64,000 nt of DNA from positions 114,181 to 178,180 of the forward strand of contig MU626278.1 in assembly GCA_025603075.1 (NCBI GenBank). The letters run 5' to 3'. Source of the DNA: Neoconidiobolus thromboides FSU 785. Taxonomy: Eukaryota > Entomophthoromycota > Entomophthoromycetes > Entomophthorales > Neoconidiobolaceae. The notes under the pieces are model-generated. The model saw only the letters and a list, made by a program, of their open reading frames with translations, was not told where the DNA came from and did not search any database. This document shows, in pieces, positions 21,989 to 33,786 of this stretch. The number at the start of each line of letters is the position of its first letter. Within the stretch, counting starts at the first letter, position 1. The position numbers and the translations under genes were made by a program.

Positions 21989-22332
21989 ATTAGCAAGGCT
22001 TTTACTAATATAACATATATATTGATATTAATCAAAGTTGTAGTATGTAAATAAATACATATTTTTATAACCTTATTAAAAAATATTTGTTATTGACTGC
22101 TTTATAGCCAGCGTTCTAGATTTGCTATCAAATGAATGAATTATTTTAATATTATAATTATATTACTGACATACTAGCAAGTCAATAAATAGCTACATGA
22201 GAGGGAGTGGTTATTTCCGAAACTATAGTTGACCATCCTTATCTAATACAAGTAATATATAATATTTTATACTTATCATTATAATTATTTGCTTTTTTGA
22301 TTACTTATTAACTTAGCTATTAATAATTTAAA

Positions 22333-22434
22333 TAATGGGGGTGCTTTTTTTGAATTCATTACTTTTTCCATCTTCTGAGCGCTGTTTAAGCGGAAAAAGC
22401 ATTAGTAGATTCTTAACAAAAATATATCCCCAAC
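22333..22434 (+). mobile_element. MITE copy 4, diverged
   Basis: Left end AATGGGGGTGCTTTTTTT, centre GAGCGCTGTTTAAGCGG, right end ATATATCCCCAA. More substitutions than copies 2, 8 or 12, so older. Confidence 0.85.
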
Positions 22435-22916
22435 ACTGACACTTAACAATTAATTTTTATCATTTAATAAACTATTTGTTTTTTTAGTAGATATTAAAAC
22501 TTTTAGATTTTCTGTTATTCCTATAAAATAAACTGAAGTTAACCTTTTAATTTTTTATAGACTTCATAACTTTAATTGCACTTATATCACTTTTTATTTA
22601 TTTATCAGATACTGGATAATAGTGTAGTTTACCATTGTGTTTAACAAAATGTAGATACTTTTTAATACCTTGCATTTTATTATTATTAATTAATATTTTT
22701 TATTTAATGTTTTAAAACTATTTTTCCATTATGAAAAATTCTTAAAATGTTTATTGACTACACTTATATAATACTTAGTAAAAAAATTAAGACAAATATC
22801 TAAATTCTTAATTATTTTATAGATTCCTTTAAACATATAATATAAAAACTTTTGGGATTTAAAATGATTTTCTGTAATACATTAATTTTTATGAACTTTT
22901 TATTTAAAAAGTTTTC

Positions 22917-23023
22917 AGATGGTAATGTTTTTTTTGGTTTCATTACTTTTACACTTTTTAAGTGCTATTTAAGCGGAAAAATTGTTAGGAAAATCCTTAA
23001 GCAAGAAAATATATCCTCAATAT
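22917..23023 (+). mobile_element. MITE copy 5, diverged
   Basis: Left end GATGGTAATGTTTTTTTTGG, centre AAGTGCTATTTAAGCGG, right end ATATATCCTCAATATT. It lies inside a 91-codon frame (22852-23127), which is therefore a chance frame across repeat DNA. Confidence 0.85.
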
Positions 23024-23085
23024 TAAAATTTTTAAAAATTCCATCTCAAAGTTTAGTTCTAAAAACTTGTATTTTATTTTTATAT
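23024..23085 (+). repeat. Short repeat shared with 35554-35640 (left part)
   Basis: The block including TCTCAAAGTTTAGTTCTAAA recurs at 35574-35594. In this copy it is cut by element T copy C. The matching right part resumes at 23512 with TTAATAAGAAATAAAG versus TTAATAAAAAGTAAAG at 35613. Confidence 0.7.
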
Positions 23086-23511
23086 CGTGGAATCTGGTAC
23101 TTAATAATTGGAGTCAAAAGGTCTTAATTTGTGTAACTAAGATAAACTTGACTTATGAAGAATAGCATATAATAGGCTATGGACTGTGTAGGACAATATA
23201 ATAGGCAATACTAGCATAAAATCTACGTAAAATATTATCAAGAAGGTTGATTGGCTTTATCAAAAGTATCGGATATCAGGGAATAATCCAATTAAAAAGC
23301 CCCGAACTATCATGTTCTAAAATCTCTTTATACTCCAACAAATACGGATATCAAAACGAGGGATAGCATCCTTCGCAATGAAGTTGAGAGCTCTCGGAGC
23401 AAATCAAAATAAAAGGACTCTGAATTGGTTGTGCCTGAACTTGAGAATACAGTAACTTAAGTGATTGTTATGTTATAATCAATTATAGAGCTGACAAAGC
23501 AATATTTCACA
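23086..23511 (+). mobile_element. Solo-LTR-like element T, copy C
   Basis: 426 bp, starts CGTGGAATCTGGTACTTA (expected first base T is mutated) and ends AATATTTCACA. Same orientation as copy B (34621-35084) and opposite to copy A. Lies in a repeat whose empty counterpart is at 35554-35640. The flanks share only ATAT, so the target duplication is not exact here. Confidence 0.8.
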
Positions 23512-23557
23512 ATATTAATAAGAAATAAAGTTAAATAACTACATATTCATGTATCAT

Positions 23558-23658
23558 ATATGAAAGTGTTTTTTTGGTTTCATCACTTTTTCCATTTTTT
23601 TAAGCATTATTTAAGTAGAAGTTAGTAAAATTGTTAAATAAAAAAATGCATCCCATAT
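23558..23658 (+). mobile_element. MITE copy 6
   Basis: Left end ATATGAAAGTGTTTTTTTGG, right end GCATCCCATAT. Slightly shortened in the centre (AAGCATTATTTAAGTAG). Inverted relative to copy 7, 137 bp away. Confidence 0.88.
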
Positions 23659-23795
23659 TTTGCTTTTATCAATTTATTAGTAGGTTTTTAATTTTGAAAT
23701 TTTGATATTACTAATAAAATTGATAGTTTTCCAGTTGAAAAATTAAACCAACCCTAATTGTTGATACAAATTTACTAATTTGAATGCAAAATGCT

Positions 23796-23901
23796 ATCTG
23801 GGGAGGTACTTTTTGTTTGAAAGTTTTACTAGTAGCCTTTCTGCTCAAATAGCGCTTAAAAATGGAAAAAGTGATGAAATCAAAAATACATTCCTACATA
23901 T
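23796..23901 (-). mobile_element. MITE copy 7
   Basis: Left end ATCTGGGGAGGTACTTTTTG, centre GCTCAAATAGCGCTTAAAAA, right end ATACATTCCTACATAT. Diverged termini. Confidence 0.87.
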
Positions 23902-24659
23902 TTTAATAAAGATATAAACAATCATTGAATACTGAGGAGAAAACATGTTTTATTAGCTATCACATTATAAATATATTTAGACTATCAAAAAAAGTAAAAA
24001 AAAAGTCAACCAAGTAAACTCTATATAGTACTGCATACAACACTATCAAGTATGCTTTGGCTTATTTAGTTTGTGAGGAATACGAAATTAAGAAATATTG
24101 GAACTAGGAGTGAGAATTTATTATAGTAGAAGGATTTCCAGTAAAATATTTCAGGTTGAAGGATGTTATTGAATGATTCGTTTTTTCACAAGGACAAATT
24201 CAATACATTCTAAACGTTCTGGCGACAGGATCGAAAATATCGATATATAACTTTTTTTAAGAATAAATGTCGTTTTCATGTGCATTCGCAAGAGTATACT
24301 ATATCTAAATTTTAGTTTTATATAGTAAGTTAAAACTTTGGAATGAGTTATCGTTAAAGAGGTGCTAAATTTTAGTTGAATCTTTAAATTCACCAAAATT
24401 AAAGCGTATCAAACTATACAATTAGAACCGTTTATAGCTTGTTGGTTAAATAAACCCAAACTATGACCCAATAACTTGGGGTATTAAAAATATTGATTTA
24501 TAATTGTTTTGTACTTAATAATAATTATAATGTTGAATTCAATATTAGCTTAGATGTTTTTTTGAAATGGAATTTATATTATTTCATACTGTTAGTTATT
24601 TAATATAAAAAATGTAAAGTTGAAAAGTTCATTGTAAATAAATTATATAATCTAAAAGC

Positions 24660-25800
24660 ACCCATGGTATCAAGACCCATTTTAAATTGATCTAAATTGA
24701 ATATATTGAATAATATAAATTTTGGAACGCTTGGCACTCTGAAAAAATCCGATGAAGCCAAACCATGGTATATCAATACAGCTTACAGTGCTATATCCTT
24801 TGATACCGAAAATCAATGTAATTTTTTATAAATTAAAATAAATTAATAGTAATACTATATTTAATAACAATAGGGGGATCAATGGCGGATACCAAAATGG
24901 GATTCCTGCTACAGCAGCCTGTTTCAATATGAAATTATTGTAAAAATTAACTCAATACCACATTTATTCACTTTAAAAATTGTATTTTGTTAGTACAAAA
25001 TTATACAATAACTTAATATGGAATTTGGGTATCTATCTATTTAATGTCTCTTATATAAAAAGCTTTAATAAAGATTATATGTATTGGGTTTCAAAAATAG
25101 TTTCTTTCTTTCTATTTTTAAATATAAACATTGCTTTATAAGGCAAATTAGGCGGTTTTTTATGGTAAATAGCTTTATGCAGTTCAAATAGAATTTGGGC
25201 AAAATAATAGTTTAAATATTATTTTCTATCATATTTTAAATGAAGAATCAATCAAAAGTGAAAACATTCTGTGCAACTATAATTCAGTTTTAGGAGAACA
25301 AAAAGTGGTTTTGATACATTTTATATTAAGGTAAAAATACAAGTTAACTTGAATTTTTTGCACCAACAATTAATGAGGTTAACATTATTTACATCCCTAA
25401 AGACATTATAAATCACCCCAATATTAGGAAAGCTACTCTTTCAGAAAAACGCAGTTTAACGGTCTATTTGAACCAAGCAGAACTTCAAGAACTAACTATT
25501 AGGGGCCTTGATGTTAGCTGCCTTATATTATACAATAAATGCTATTAGTAAATTTTTATAGAAAAAGTGCCAAGCTTACTGGTAGATGTGTATCAAAGAG
25601 GCTATAATGTAAGAACTATTTTTAATGAAAGGCAAAAATGCAAGTTATCACCACAGAAGAACAATCTGGATATTAACACAACCTATATAGAATCACAATC
25701 AATTCTCAGAGACCGCAGTATTTTAAAAAATTCAAATAATTTCGTATTACACTACAAAGGTAAAAGTTATATAACTCCAAATTTCTTACTATGGTATTAG
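24660..25800 (+). pseudogene. Decayed multi-exon gene, unidentified
   Basis: Several short blocks with protein-like composition lie in order but cannot be joined into one frame. Block 1 (about 24717-24826): FGTLGTLKKSDEAKPWYINT and YSAISFDTENQ, followed by a GTAATT donor. Block 2 (about 25174-25330): LYAVQIEFGQNNSLNIIFYH, then ENILCNYNSVLGEQKV. Block 3 (about 25378-25548): VNIIYIPKDIINHPNIRK, then LTVYLNQAELQELTIRGLD. Block 4 (25565-25800): VPSLLVDVYQRGYNV and more, ending in TAG. An in-frame TGA precedes block 1, and the phase between blocks 3 and 4 does not fit. I recognise no family. Possibly a degraded transposon or host gene, or a real gene whose introns I misread. Confidence 0.4.
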
Positions 25801-26547
25801 AAGAGCACAAGCCTTCCTTTTTTAAAGCTACTTAATTAGATATTTTAACACTGGTGTAAGATGTGAGACCTATTCTATTGATATTGTCATTGTTAACTAG
25901 TTTAATCCTTAAAAAGTATTAGTCTAAATATGGAAAGTGTAGGGATAACCAAAGTTTTTTTAAAAATTGGAACTATTTATAGATCTTATGAAAGGTTTTT
26001 AATGTATCCATACAACATATGCTTTATTACTTTTTTAAAATTAACTTTTGAGTAAAAAACGGAACTTTTTTAAGTTAGAGTTCAAAAATGAGATCTAACA
26101 TTATAACCATTGTATACACTATCTTGTAATTTTATAGCTATTTGGAACTTTTTAATTTGTTTATAATAGCTATTATTAACTGGTATTATTCCATTTGTTT
26201 ATTAAATTTGTTTTATCTTTTATATACAAGCTTTAGAAGCTACATATCCGTTTTTATAAAATGAATTAATCTGTAAGAATAAGAGGTTTTTGAACTTTAG
26301 TTAAAATTGAATGGATTTTTTATAACATTTTGTTTTCAATATTACTAGCTTTTTATAGAATGAAATCGATTAAAATTCTTAAATCTTTAAAAATAGACCC
26401 ATAGAATACTTTGTGACTTAAATTGATATAGTAATAGAGCAATTAAGCTGTTTTATGAAGGATGCTATAACCTCAAATTATTAAATAATATGATCAGTAT
26501 CTGAAACAAGTAAAATAAACAATAGTATTAATATTTTATTAAAAGTA
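25801..26547. other. Intergenic downstream of GH17 gene
   Basis: About 750 bp of AT-rich DNA, no credible ORF or repeat copy. Confidence 0.5.
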
Positions 26548-27810
26548 TTAACAAGTTGTTGGGGTAAAAGATTTACACTTCAATTTGGAATCAGCACCGA
26601 AGATACCAAAATGTTTTTCGCAACTTTCTCCACCCTTCCATGGAGCGTCATAAGCTTCCATAATGTAATAAGGATATTGATGTTTCTTAGCTTGGCATTG
26701 GAACTGAGTCAAGAATTCGCATTGGTTTTCAATATTAGCGGGGCCAAAGGTAACAGCACCTGTACCGTCAGTAGCCCATCCAGATTCAGAAATACGGATT
26801 TCTTTTGAAATTGAATATTTCTTTTTCATTACATCAAGTTCGGTGAAAAGTCCATTAACAGCAGTAGAAATGGAACCATCCCCATATTTGGCGGTAAAGA
26901 AAGGATAGATATTAGCATATATAATGTCAGAACAATTAATTAATTCAGTATCCCAAGATTTATAGACATCAACGGTGGAAACTGGTAATCCAGAGATACC
27001 AGAGGAAGTTAATTGAGCACGAGCTGAGTTAACGTATTTACATACGGAAGCACAAGATTGTCCATGGAAAACTTCTTCATTACCAACAGTAACTCCGATG
27101 ACAATAGAACGATAGGAAGCATTTTGAAGTACCTTAACAATTGTACTGACTTCATTTTGATATCTAGCTTCTCCTTCACGAGTCCAAACACCTAATAATA
27201 CCTTGATATCTAAGTTGTTCTTTACAATGGCTTTTAGGACATTTTCAACTTGGTTGCAATCGGCTCCATAGAGACGAATATTATTTGTATATCCAGCTAC
27301 AGCTTTAAGTTGAGCTTCAATTTGTTCAAGGTTAAGACAACTTCCGGTTGTGTATGGAGAATAAGTAATACCATTGAAGGTGTTGGATCCTGGTGATGAA
27401 GTTGGATAGGATGATGGTACAGTGGTTGTAGTAGTGGTCGAGATACTGGTAGTAGCATAAGTTTGACTAGAAGTGGCGGTAGTTACTGGAGTGGAAGAAG
27501 TAACTATGTAAGTTTGGCTAGGAGTGACAGTAGTAACTGGAGTAGAAGAGGTGACTACATAAGTTTGAGATGTGGCGGTGGTGGCTGAAGTGATTGGGGT
27601 GGTAACTTCATAAGCATTTGAAGTGGTTACAACTACCGTAGTGATTGAGTAACTAGAAGTAGCTGGAGTAGTTACTTCATAAGTGTTTGTAGTAGATGAA
27701 GTTGAAATAGAGGTAACTGGGTATTTTGGATGACATTTCTTTTTAGCATCAACAGAGGTTGATAAGATCAATGTACAAATGATGGTGGCAATGCGATTAT
27801 AAGTGAACAT
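26548..27810 (-). CDS. GH17 cell-wall beta-1,3-glucanase/transglycosylase with Ser/Thr linker
   Basis: Single exon, 420 residues. The signal peptide (1-22) is followed by a Ser/Thr-rich linker (about 31-140), probably heavily O-glycosylated, with an imperfect 17-residue repeat (SQTYVVTSSTPVTTVTP and variants). The catalytic GH17 domain runs from FNGITYSPYTTGSC (about 145) to the end. The acid/base lies in VTVGNEEVFHG (E245) and the nucleophile in RISESGWATDG (E342). KHFGIFG near 400 is the usual C-terminal block. No GPI signal is visible, so it is soluble or disulfide-held in the wall like Scw4/Scw10. It remodels beta-1,3-glucan. Codon use is less AT-extreme than its neighbours, consistent with good expression. 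Confidence 0.95.
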   Translation of the reverse strand: MFTYNRIATIICTLILSTSVDAKKKCHPKYPVTSISTSSTTNTYEVTTPATSSYSITTVVVTTSNAYEVTTPITSATTATSQTYVVTSSTPVTTVTPSQTYIVTSSTPVTTATSSQTYATTSISTTTTTTVPSSYPTSSPGSNTFNGITYSPYTTGSCLNLEQIEAQLKAVAGYTNNIRLYGADCNQVENVLKAIVKNNLDIKVLLGVWTREGEARYQNEVSTIVKVLQNASYRSIVIGVTVGNEEVFHGQSCASVCKYVNSARAQLTSSGISGLPVSTVDVYKSWDTELINCSDIIYANIYPFFTAKYGDGSISTAVNGLFTELDVMKKKYSISKEIRISESGWATDGTGAVTFGPANIENQCEFLTQFQCQAKKHQYPYYIMEAYDAPWKGGESCEKHFGIFGADSKLKCKSFTPTTC

Positions 27811-28679
27811 ATTAATATTATATTAAATGGTAATAATAAAAATAATTTTGATATTAGATTAATATTAAAGTAAGATTACCAAGAGGACAAAAGCCACCTT
27901 GAAATACCTTTTTATAGTTCCCAGTTCAGTTAATCATATTATTACTTCATTACCAGATTTTCAAGATACAATTAAGTAATTTACTTCAATAAATTAAGTG
28001 GAGTTCCAAAAGTAAAATTTAAGCCAATCAAACTTATTGAAATTTTACCCTTTCATGTTTTTGGAAGTAATTTTATGGGGTCTATTATTAAATGGATTTC
28101 TTCTATATTAAGTGTGTTTCTAGAAACATTCATAATTTATAGCAAATTGTAATTAAAATTACAGTATAAACAAACTGATTTTATTAAAACATAGTTTAAT
28201 ATAACTGTTGCTAATGCTAAAAATAAATATTATATGATATATTATGATTATTTAATTAATTGTTGATTAATGTAAATGTTGATTTAATAAACATGTTTTA
28301 TTACAAATCAATTTTATAAATCAACTTAATTATTTGCAATAAATCAAAATCAAAACTATAATTATCAAATATTAAAATTTATTAAAATTAAATTCAAGCT
28401 AAAAATTTAATACAAAAATAGAATAAAATAAAAATAAACTTAAAATTCTCATCTATCAAAGCTTTGTTTCAATAGATGGGATCCCTATAATCTAGATAAT
28501 AACACACTTCGAAGAACCAACACTTTGCAACTCAAACAATAGTAACATAACAGAATATTTTTGCAAATCAGATTAAGAATCACAAAAAAAGGCAGAAGAA
28601 TTAATTAAACAGTAACAACAAATTTAAGCAACCCAATCTCTAATAACCACCATCTTATTTTCTCAAAATACTGCTACTA
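27811..28679. other. GH17 promoter and folliculin 3' flank
   Basis: 869 bp of AT-rich DNA. No ORF or repeat copy. Confidence 0.55.
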
Positions 28680-31134
28680 TTATCTATAACTTGTAGGTCG
28701 AGGCTTAAATGCAGTAGCAAAAAATCTTAAAATTGGAAGGTCATATTGATTGACTTTAAGAAGCTTAAGAAAGTCTGGTAAGTTAGCTTCTGGGTCAATC
28801 TCTTTACCTTTTTCTCGAAATAATTGCATGTACTGTCCAAACATCCTCCCTTTACATGACCATGTCTCTTTTAATGCTATCAATTTCAATCTTACTTCTT
28901 GAGAGGTAAGTCGAAGCGGTGACATTTGCTGTCCTCCAGTTAAAAATGAAATCGTATTTTTAGCTAATGGGAAAGGTAAAGATGTATAATCGAAAACAGA
29001 TGGTGGGTCTTTAGGTGATAATGCATATTTATCATCACATTGTTGAGCAATTGATAAAATTTCACTTACAAATCCAGAAAATAAAGAGCCTTGGTCATTT
29101 GGCTCATTCATTCCGTAATACGTGGAAGCAATGATATCAAAATTAGTAAGGCTTAATAGACTTTCTTTAGATCCATAATTTGGGATATCTATTTCTAATA
29201 AAATCAATCCATTAAGGTCAATATCGTCGGGAATCGCAACACCCCTTTGTATCCCAAGAATATTGCTTACCCATATATGCTGATATGTGCTCTCATAAAG
29301 GGACTTTCTTATACATAACAATGGCAAAATATCCTAAAAATATTAATATTAAATAAACATTTCATTAAAAAAACGTACTTGCAAAACATTGATTATATCC
29401 TTAACTATCCCTCTTGAAGATGATCTAATAACAACCTGATTTCCGATTGCTAAATTGAACATCAATTTTCCAAACTGAACACGTCCTAAAGCATGGTATA
29501 ATTGTCCTAAATGAGATATCCTTGGATGTGTCGAAACTGAACTTGAAGATATTGTACTTCCTGGTGAAGAAGCTTGAGTTTCCGATCTATCTTTAAATCC
29601 ACTAGAAATTGGAAGAGCATCAACAAGAACCTAAATTAGTTAAGTAAATAAAAATTATAAATTGAACTGTTAGCTAAACCATAATAAACTTACAGTTGTA
29701 GGCTCTACCCACTTTTGCCAAGGTGTCTGCTTGGATTCGTTCAGTCGCTTTGCTCCTGCACTTAAAATAAGAGAAAACGATACATGTAGTGTAGCAGTTA
29801 AATACTATAATATTATTATAAATGGGCTAATGGTACATTTTAAAAATATTTGATAAGACTTACTGGCAATGCTAAAAGTTCCTCAAGAGTTCTCATTGAT
29901 TTTTGAGTAGATGAACGTCTTCTTAAAAAGTTATCTGCATTTATATTGATAAGTAATCTTGTTTTTTAGAGCTAGTTTTCCTTACCAGATGTGCCTGAAG
30001 GATGCGGTTCTTGTGTTAAAGAGCGATTAGTTAAAATGGAAGGATTGGGGTTTGACTGAACAGGAGAAGGTTGGAAAGCTGTATTTTGCACTAAAAGAGA
30101 TTGTGCTTTAAGCTTTCTGTCATTATCAGGCTTGGATGTCGCACTTGCTCTTGATTGTAAAAATCTTGCAAGAGAGCGAAATTTTCTAAAACAAAAGGTT
30201 TAAAATTTATAATTAACAAACAAACTTTAATTCTTTTTTATATAAAAAGGCTAAAGCTTTGTAAAAAAAATATACCCGATTAAAAAGGTGGAAGAAGCAA
30301 TTAAATATAAACGATCGGTCATTAAGATGGATATCGCATAAAATCGTTGAGAGCCACGTGCTCTATCATCACGCAACTTAAACATATAGCTTAATGTATA
30401 CCCATGTTTTTCGTTTCCAAATAAAACTGGACCTTCTCTTCCTGGACAAAACTCGCAGCTTAAGCTAGTTAAATTAAATATTAGATTTAATCGTACAAAC
30501 AAACATATGTAGTAAATCGTTGAATTCAAAAATACCTTCTAACGCAAGCTTGTCTGAGAGCAGCATATAACCTTGGATGGTTTGGGTATCTTGTTGTAGA
30601 ATAAATAACATCGTTTTCACCATCTTGCGACTTATAAGATCGATTTGGATTTTCAGCAAAATTTGGTAAGGGGAAATTAGGGGTGCAGCCATTACAGTGA
30701 GTTACTGATAGGTTTCTATTAATTTTAAGGGGATTTGGTGTTGTTAGATTTTCATTCCTAGGTACATTTGATGTACTTATTGTGTCTGAGGATATTGTTA
30801 ATGAATCTTTACTTAAATATTTGGAGTTTTGCAAATAAAACATACTATTAGTTGACTTATTCATAGATAAGATAGAGCTTGGGTCTGGATAAGAAGCAGG
30901 CAAAGGATTATACGGTGTGGTTCCAAAAGACATTGTTGAAGAAAAGGATAAACCACCCATATAATCATTTAAGCCATTCCCTGTTTTACTTTGATCTGAA
31001 AACGAGGCGTTTATATGCTCAGTGAAATTGATTAAAGACAAAGGTTGCAAATCGTTATGCGTAGTTTGAGTTGAAAGGACAACAGTTGGACCATGAGCTT
31101 CGCAAAAATGAACTAAAGAAATAACAGCGTTCAT
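28680..31134 (-). CDS. FLCN: Folliculin (FLCN/Lst7 family)
   Basis: Seven exons (31134-30536, 30464-30276, 30185-29986, 29934-29864, 29804-29694, 29630-29379, 29333-28680) with introns of 45-90 nt give 691 residues. The N-terminus MNAVISLVHFCEAHGPTVV is near-identical in pattern to folliculin. A long Ser/Asn-rich insert (about 25-165) precedes the hallmark RQACVRSLSCEFCPGREGP and the longin block RFYAISILMTDRLYLIAS. Later TATLHVSFSLILSAGAKRLN and the C-terminal DENN-like region (ILPLLCIRKSLYES onward) follow the family order. Folliculin with an FNIP/Lst4 partner is a GAP for Rag GTPases at the vacuole/lysosome in amino-acid signalling to TORC1. The partner is not in the window. Confidence 0.93.
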
Positions 31135-31999
31135 TTTAATAATAGTCTAAATTAAGTGGATAACTAAGTTTCAATTGTATTTTTTTATTTTTTTATAAAG
31201 TGAGGGTATTGGTTGATCTGTTTAGTATAAATTTAGATAAGATCTATACCAAAGTGCTTTGGCTATGAGTTAATTATATGATGGAAGTATTGACAGAACA
31301 ACCAACGCCATTGGAAAACTAAAAAACAAAATTAAAAGTGAATTTGTCAATAAAATTAGTTTTGTGATAAGAAAAGTATTAGTAAGGGGAATTTCTAAAT
31401 TTGGTAAATATACCTTCTAGCCAACCATCTCTTGGTTATGCTTGGCTATTGAACCAATAAGCAATGTTCATAACCTTATCTTAAAACTTTTTGTACCCAA
31501 TCGGGAATATATTCAATTAGTTTTATTTGATTAAATTAGATTAAACAATTAATTTAAGTTCATGCACCCCTAACTTAATAGGATTATCAAATCAGGTGAA
31601 GTGAGAAATCAAACCCAGCAAATAATGGGTAAATTATATTTTGGTAAAAGTATAATTTATTATCTTTAGATAAGAAAATTATTATATAAGAAAATCTATA
31701 ATGTAAGGACTAAGGGATCCAACAATTACTACTATTTATAATATAATGTAATATAATAAAATTATAAATTCCATATATAAAATAGCCATTATGATTATAA
31801 CTATTCAATTGAATATGTCATAATTTAATCGATTTTATAATTAATAAAACTTTGTTAATATACGAGGTTTAAATAACATTTATAATAATATTATGTAACA
31901 AAATACCAAAAGAATTGTTCTCAACACTATTTTTAAATAAAATTTTATTAAACTCATAATTTATAAAAACACAGTTAACATTATTCTTGTTTCATCACA
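31135..31999. other. Intergenic, folliculin promoter and membrane-protein 3' flank
   Basis: 865 bp of AT-rich DNA without ORF, MITE copy or RNA gene. Confidence 0.55.
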
Positions 32000-33786
32000 T
32001 TAAGTTAAAGTTTGAAGATTAATCAAAGCTAATAACATGTCTTGTAATACATGTATAGTTACTAATATCATAGCACGGATGACTTCAGGATATCTATAAA
32101 AATCTTGAACTGCTTCTCTTGTAATTGAATGATCATACACTTTTTTAAATATAAGTCGAGTAATAAAAGCACTCAATAGTTCACAAACCCATACACCTAA
32201 ACTAGCAGTAATTCTTAAGGGATAAAAATTATTATTTCCAGGATTGGTAATATCTGGATCAAACTTTCCAAAATGAGGGTAGACACGAGAATTTTGGCCA
32301 AAGTGTAATATGTTAACCCAGCATAAAAACCCAACCATAGAAGCATTCTCTGCTAAATTTCTTATAAAAAAAGATCGCCCTACATTTTTACAATAATCTT
32401 CATATTTTCTTTTGGATCCAAACCATTTAGTTATATTATAAACAAATTTTGACATTCTCAATGGATAATTAAATATGACCCAAAGCGATGAGCAAATTTG
32501 TACTGTATAAAATTGTTCTGCACTACGTAACTTTATAAATAAATTACGATAAAACACAAAATAAATCAAAGCAAAATACAGCCTATATACATGAGATAAT
32601 GCCCAAGATCTTATCCTAGTTTCAACTATATAATCACAAATAAAATCCAAAATAAATACAGTTACTACCCAAGTGTAAACATAGATAATACCATCCAACC
32701 AAGACTTGTCTTCTGTTGATGTAAATTTCAAAGCATACGTTTCACCTAATATTAAAGCACTAAAATTGATTATTAATGTAAAACAAAACCACAGAAAACG
32801 CTTATAAGAATATGGGATTCGATTATCTTGTATCAATAAAAATATTTTTTGAGCATCTGTTAATGAGTGCCTATAAACATTTCTTTTTTCATTACGTATA
32901 ATCAAAAAAGCTGAGAATAAAGGCAACATTAATGTAATAAAAGTCAATAATACCCAGGTATAAACAGACTTATAAAAGAAATTAAAATAGTAAATTAACG
33001 AACCTAAAAACATAGAAAATAGCCAAAAAAAGAAAGTGGACCATAATCCACCTATAGATTTAGGCCACCAATGAAACGAATATAAATTAAAATACTGAGA
33101 TACCATCAATAACGCTGTTAAATTATAAAACCCATAATAAAATAATAAAAAGAACCAGAACTTCATTTGATATGCATCATGTGGATTATCACTATCGCCT
33201 GGATCCACTTCTACTACTTGTAATGGAACACTACACCATATAGAAACCTAAACATTAGCTATAATACTCATTCAATTAAATTTAAACTCACTATTGCAAC
33301 TGGGAACAGTACTAATAATAAAGCCCTAGATATCATTGAATTAGTACATCGAAATAAAAATGAGTTCCATTTTGATGTTGGGTTGGCTGATTGATAAGAA
33401 ACTGAGTTAGGCCTAAAGATACTAGTATTTTCGTCACTATTTGTTGTATCAATAAATGAAGTTGTTGAAGAAGAAGTGCGATAAGGTATCTTTAAATCTC
33501 TAAAAGTAAACATATCGTCCCACCTTGGATCATTATAATATTCATCCTCTAATTCATTGACTTGAGAAGGCGAAATGGATTGATAACTTGAGCTAGATAA
33601 ATAACTTGAATATGAATTATGCGATGTCATTGATATTGATGTATTTTTGTTATGAGTTCTATGAGCAGGTAAGATATTAATTGGATTGGACATAGATGAA
33701 AGACCTCTTACTACCTCATTATAACTCTCTCTGGATTTGGACCTACTTTTATTTACGTTGATGTCTATATCTTTGTTATTTTGCAT
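32000..33786 (-). CDS. Multispanning membrane protein, family not recognised
   Basis: Two exons (33786-33292 and 33247-32000) joined across a 44-nt intron (GTGAGT...TTTAG) give 580 residues. The N-terminus (1-145) is hydrophilic and Ser-rich, probably cytosolic and phosphorylated. The first helix is ALLLVLFPVAIV across the intron, then a lumenal DPGDSDNPHD loop. At least eight further helices follow (for example FWFFLLFYYGFYNLTALLMV, then WVLLTFITLMLPLFSAFLII). A conserved-looking polar block, PLRMSKFVYNITKWFGSKRK, then YCKNVGRSFFIRNLAENASM, precedes the last helices. The tail is HVLQDMLLALINLQ. I recall similar uncharacterised proteins in other fungi but can name no family. It could be a transporter, a scramblase-like protein or an ER factor. 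Confidence 0.8.

Larger units (their letters stand above)
21230..22165 (+). repeat. Repeat L, copy A (interrupted by solo-LTR-like element)
   Basis: Begins ATATAGGGATGTCTAAATTG and is clearly homologous to 34250-34620, about 370 bp of shared sequence. The homology is interrupted at 21425-21988 by an inserted ~460-bp element that carries its own nested MITE. The 5' end resembles the MITE terminus (TATGGGGATGT), so L may be a longer relative of the MITE family. No coding frame survives. The other end is uncertain because homology stops where another element sits in copy B. Confidence 0.8.

Noticed and set aside
22852-23127. 91-codon plus-strand frame
   Set aside because: It runs through MITE copy 5 and the start of element T copy C; the frame is a by-product of repeat DNA.
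21230-23901. CRISPR-like or satellite array from recurring ~100-bp units
   Set aside because: Spacing and orientation are irregular, units have inverted ends and target duplications, and the genome is eukaryotic; dispersed transposable elements explain it.
24166-24396. 76-codon minus-strand frame
   Set aside because: No recognisable motif, and no adjoining exon. Kept out of the gene list.
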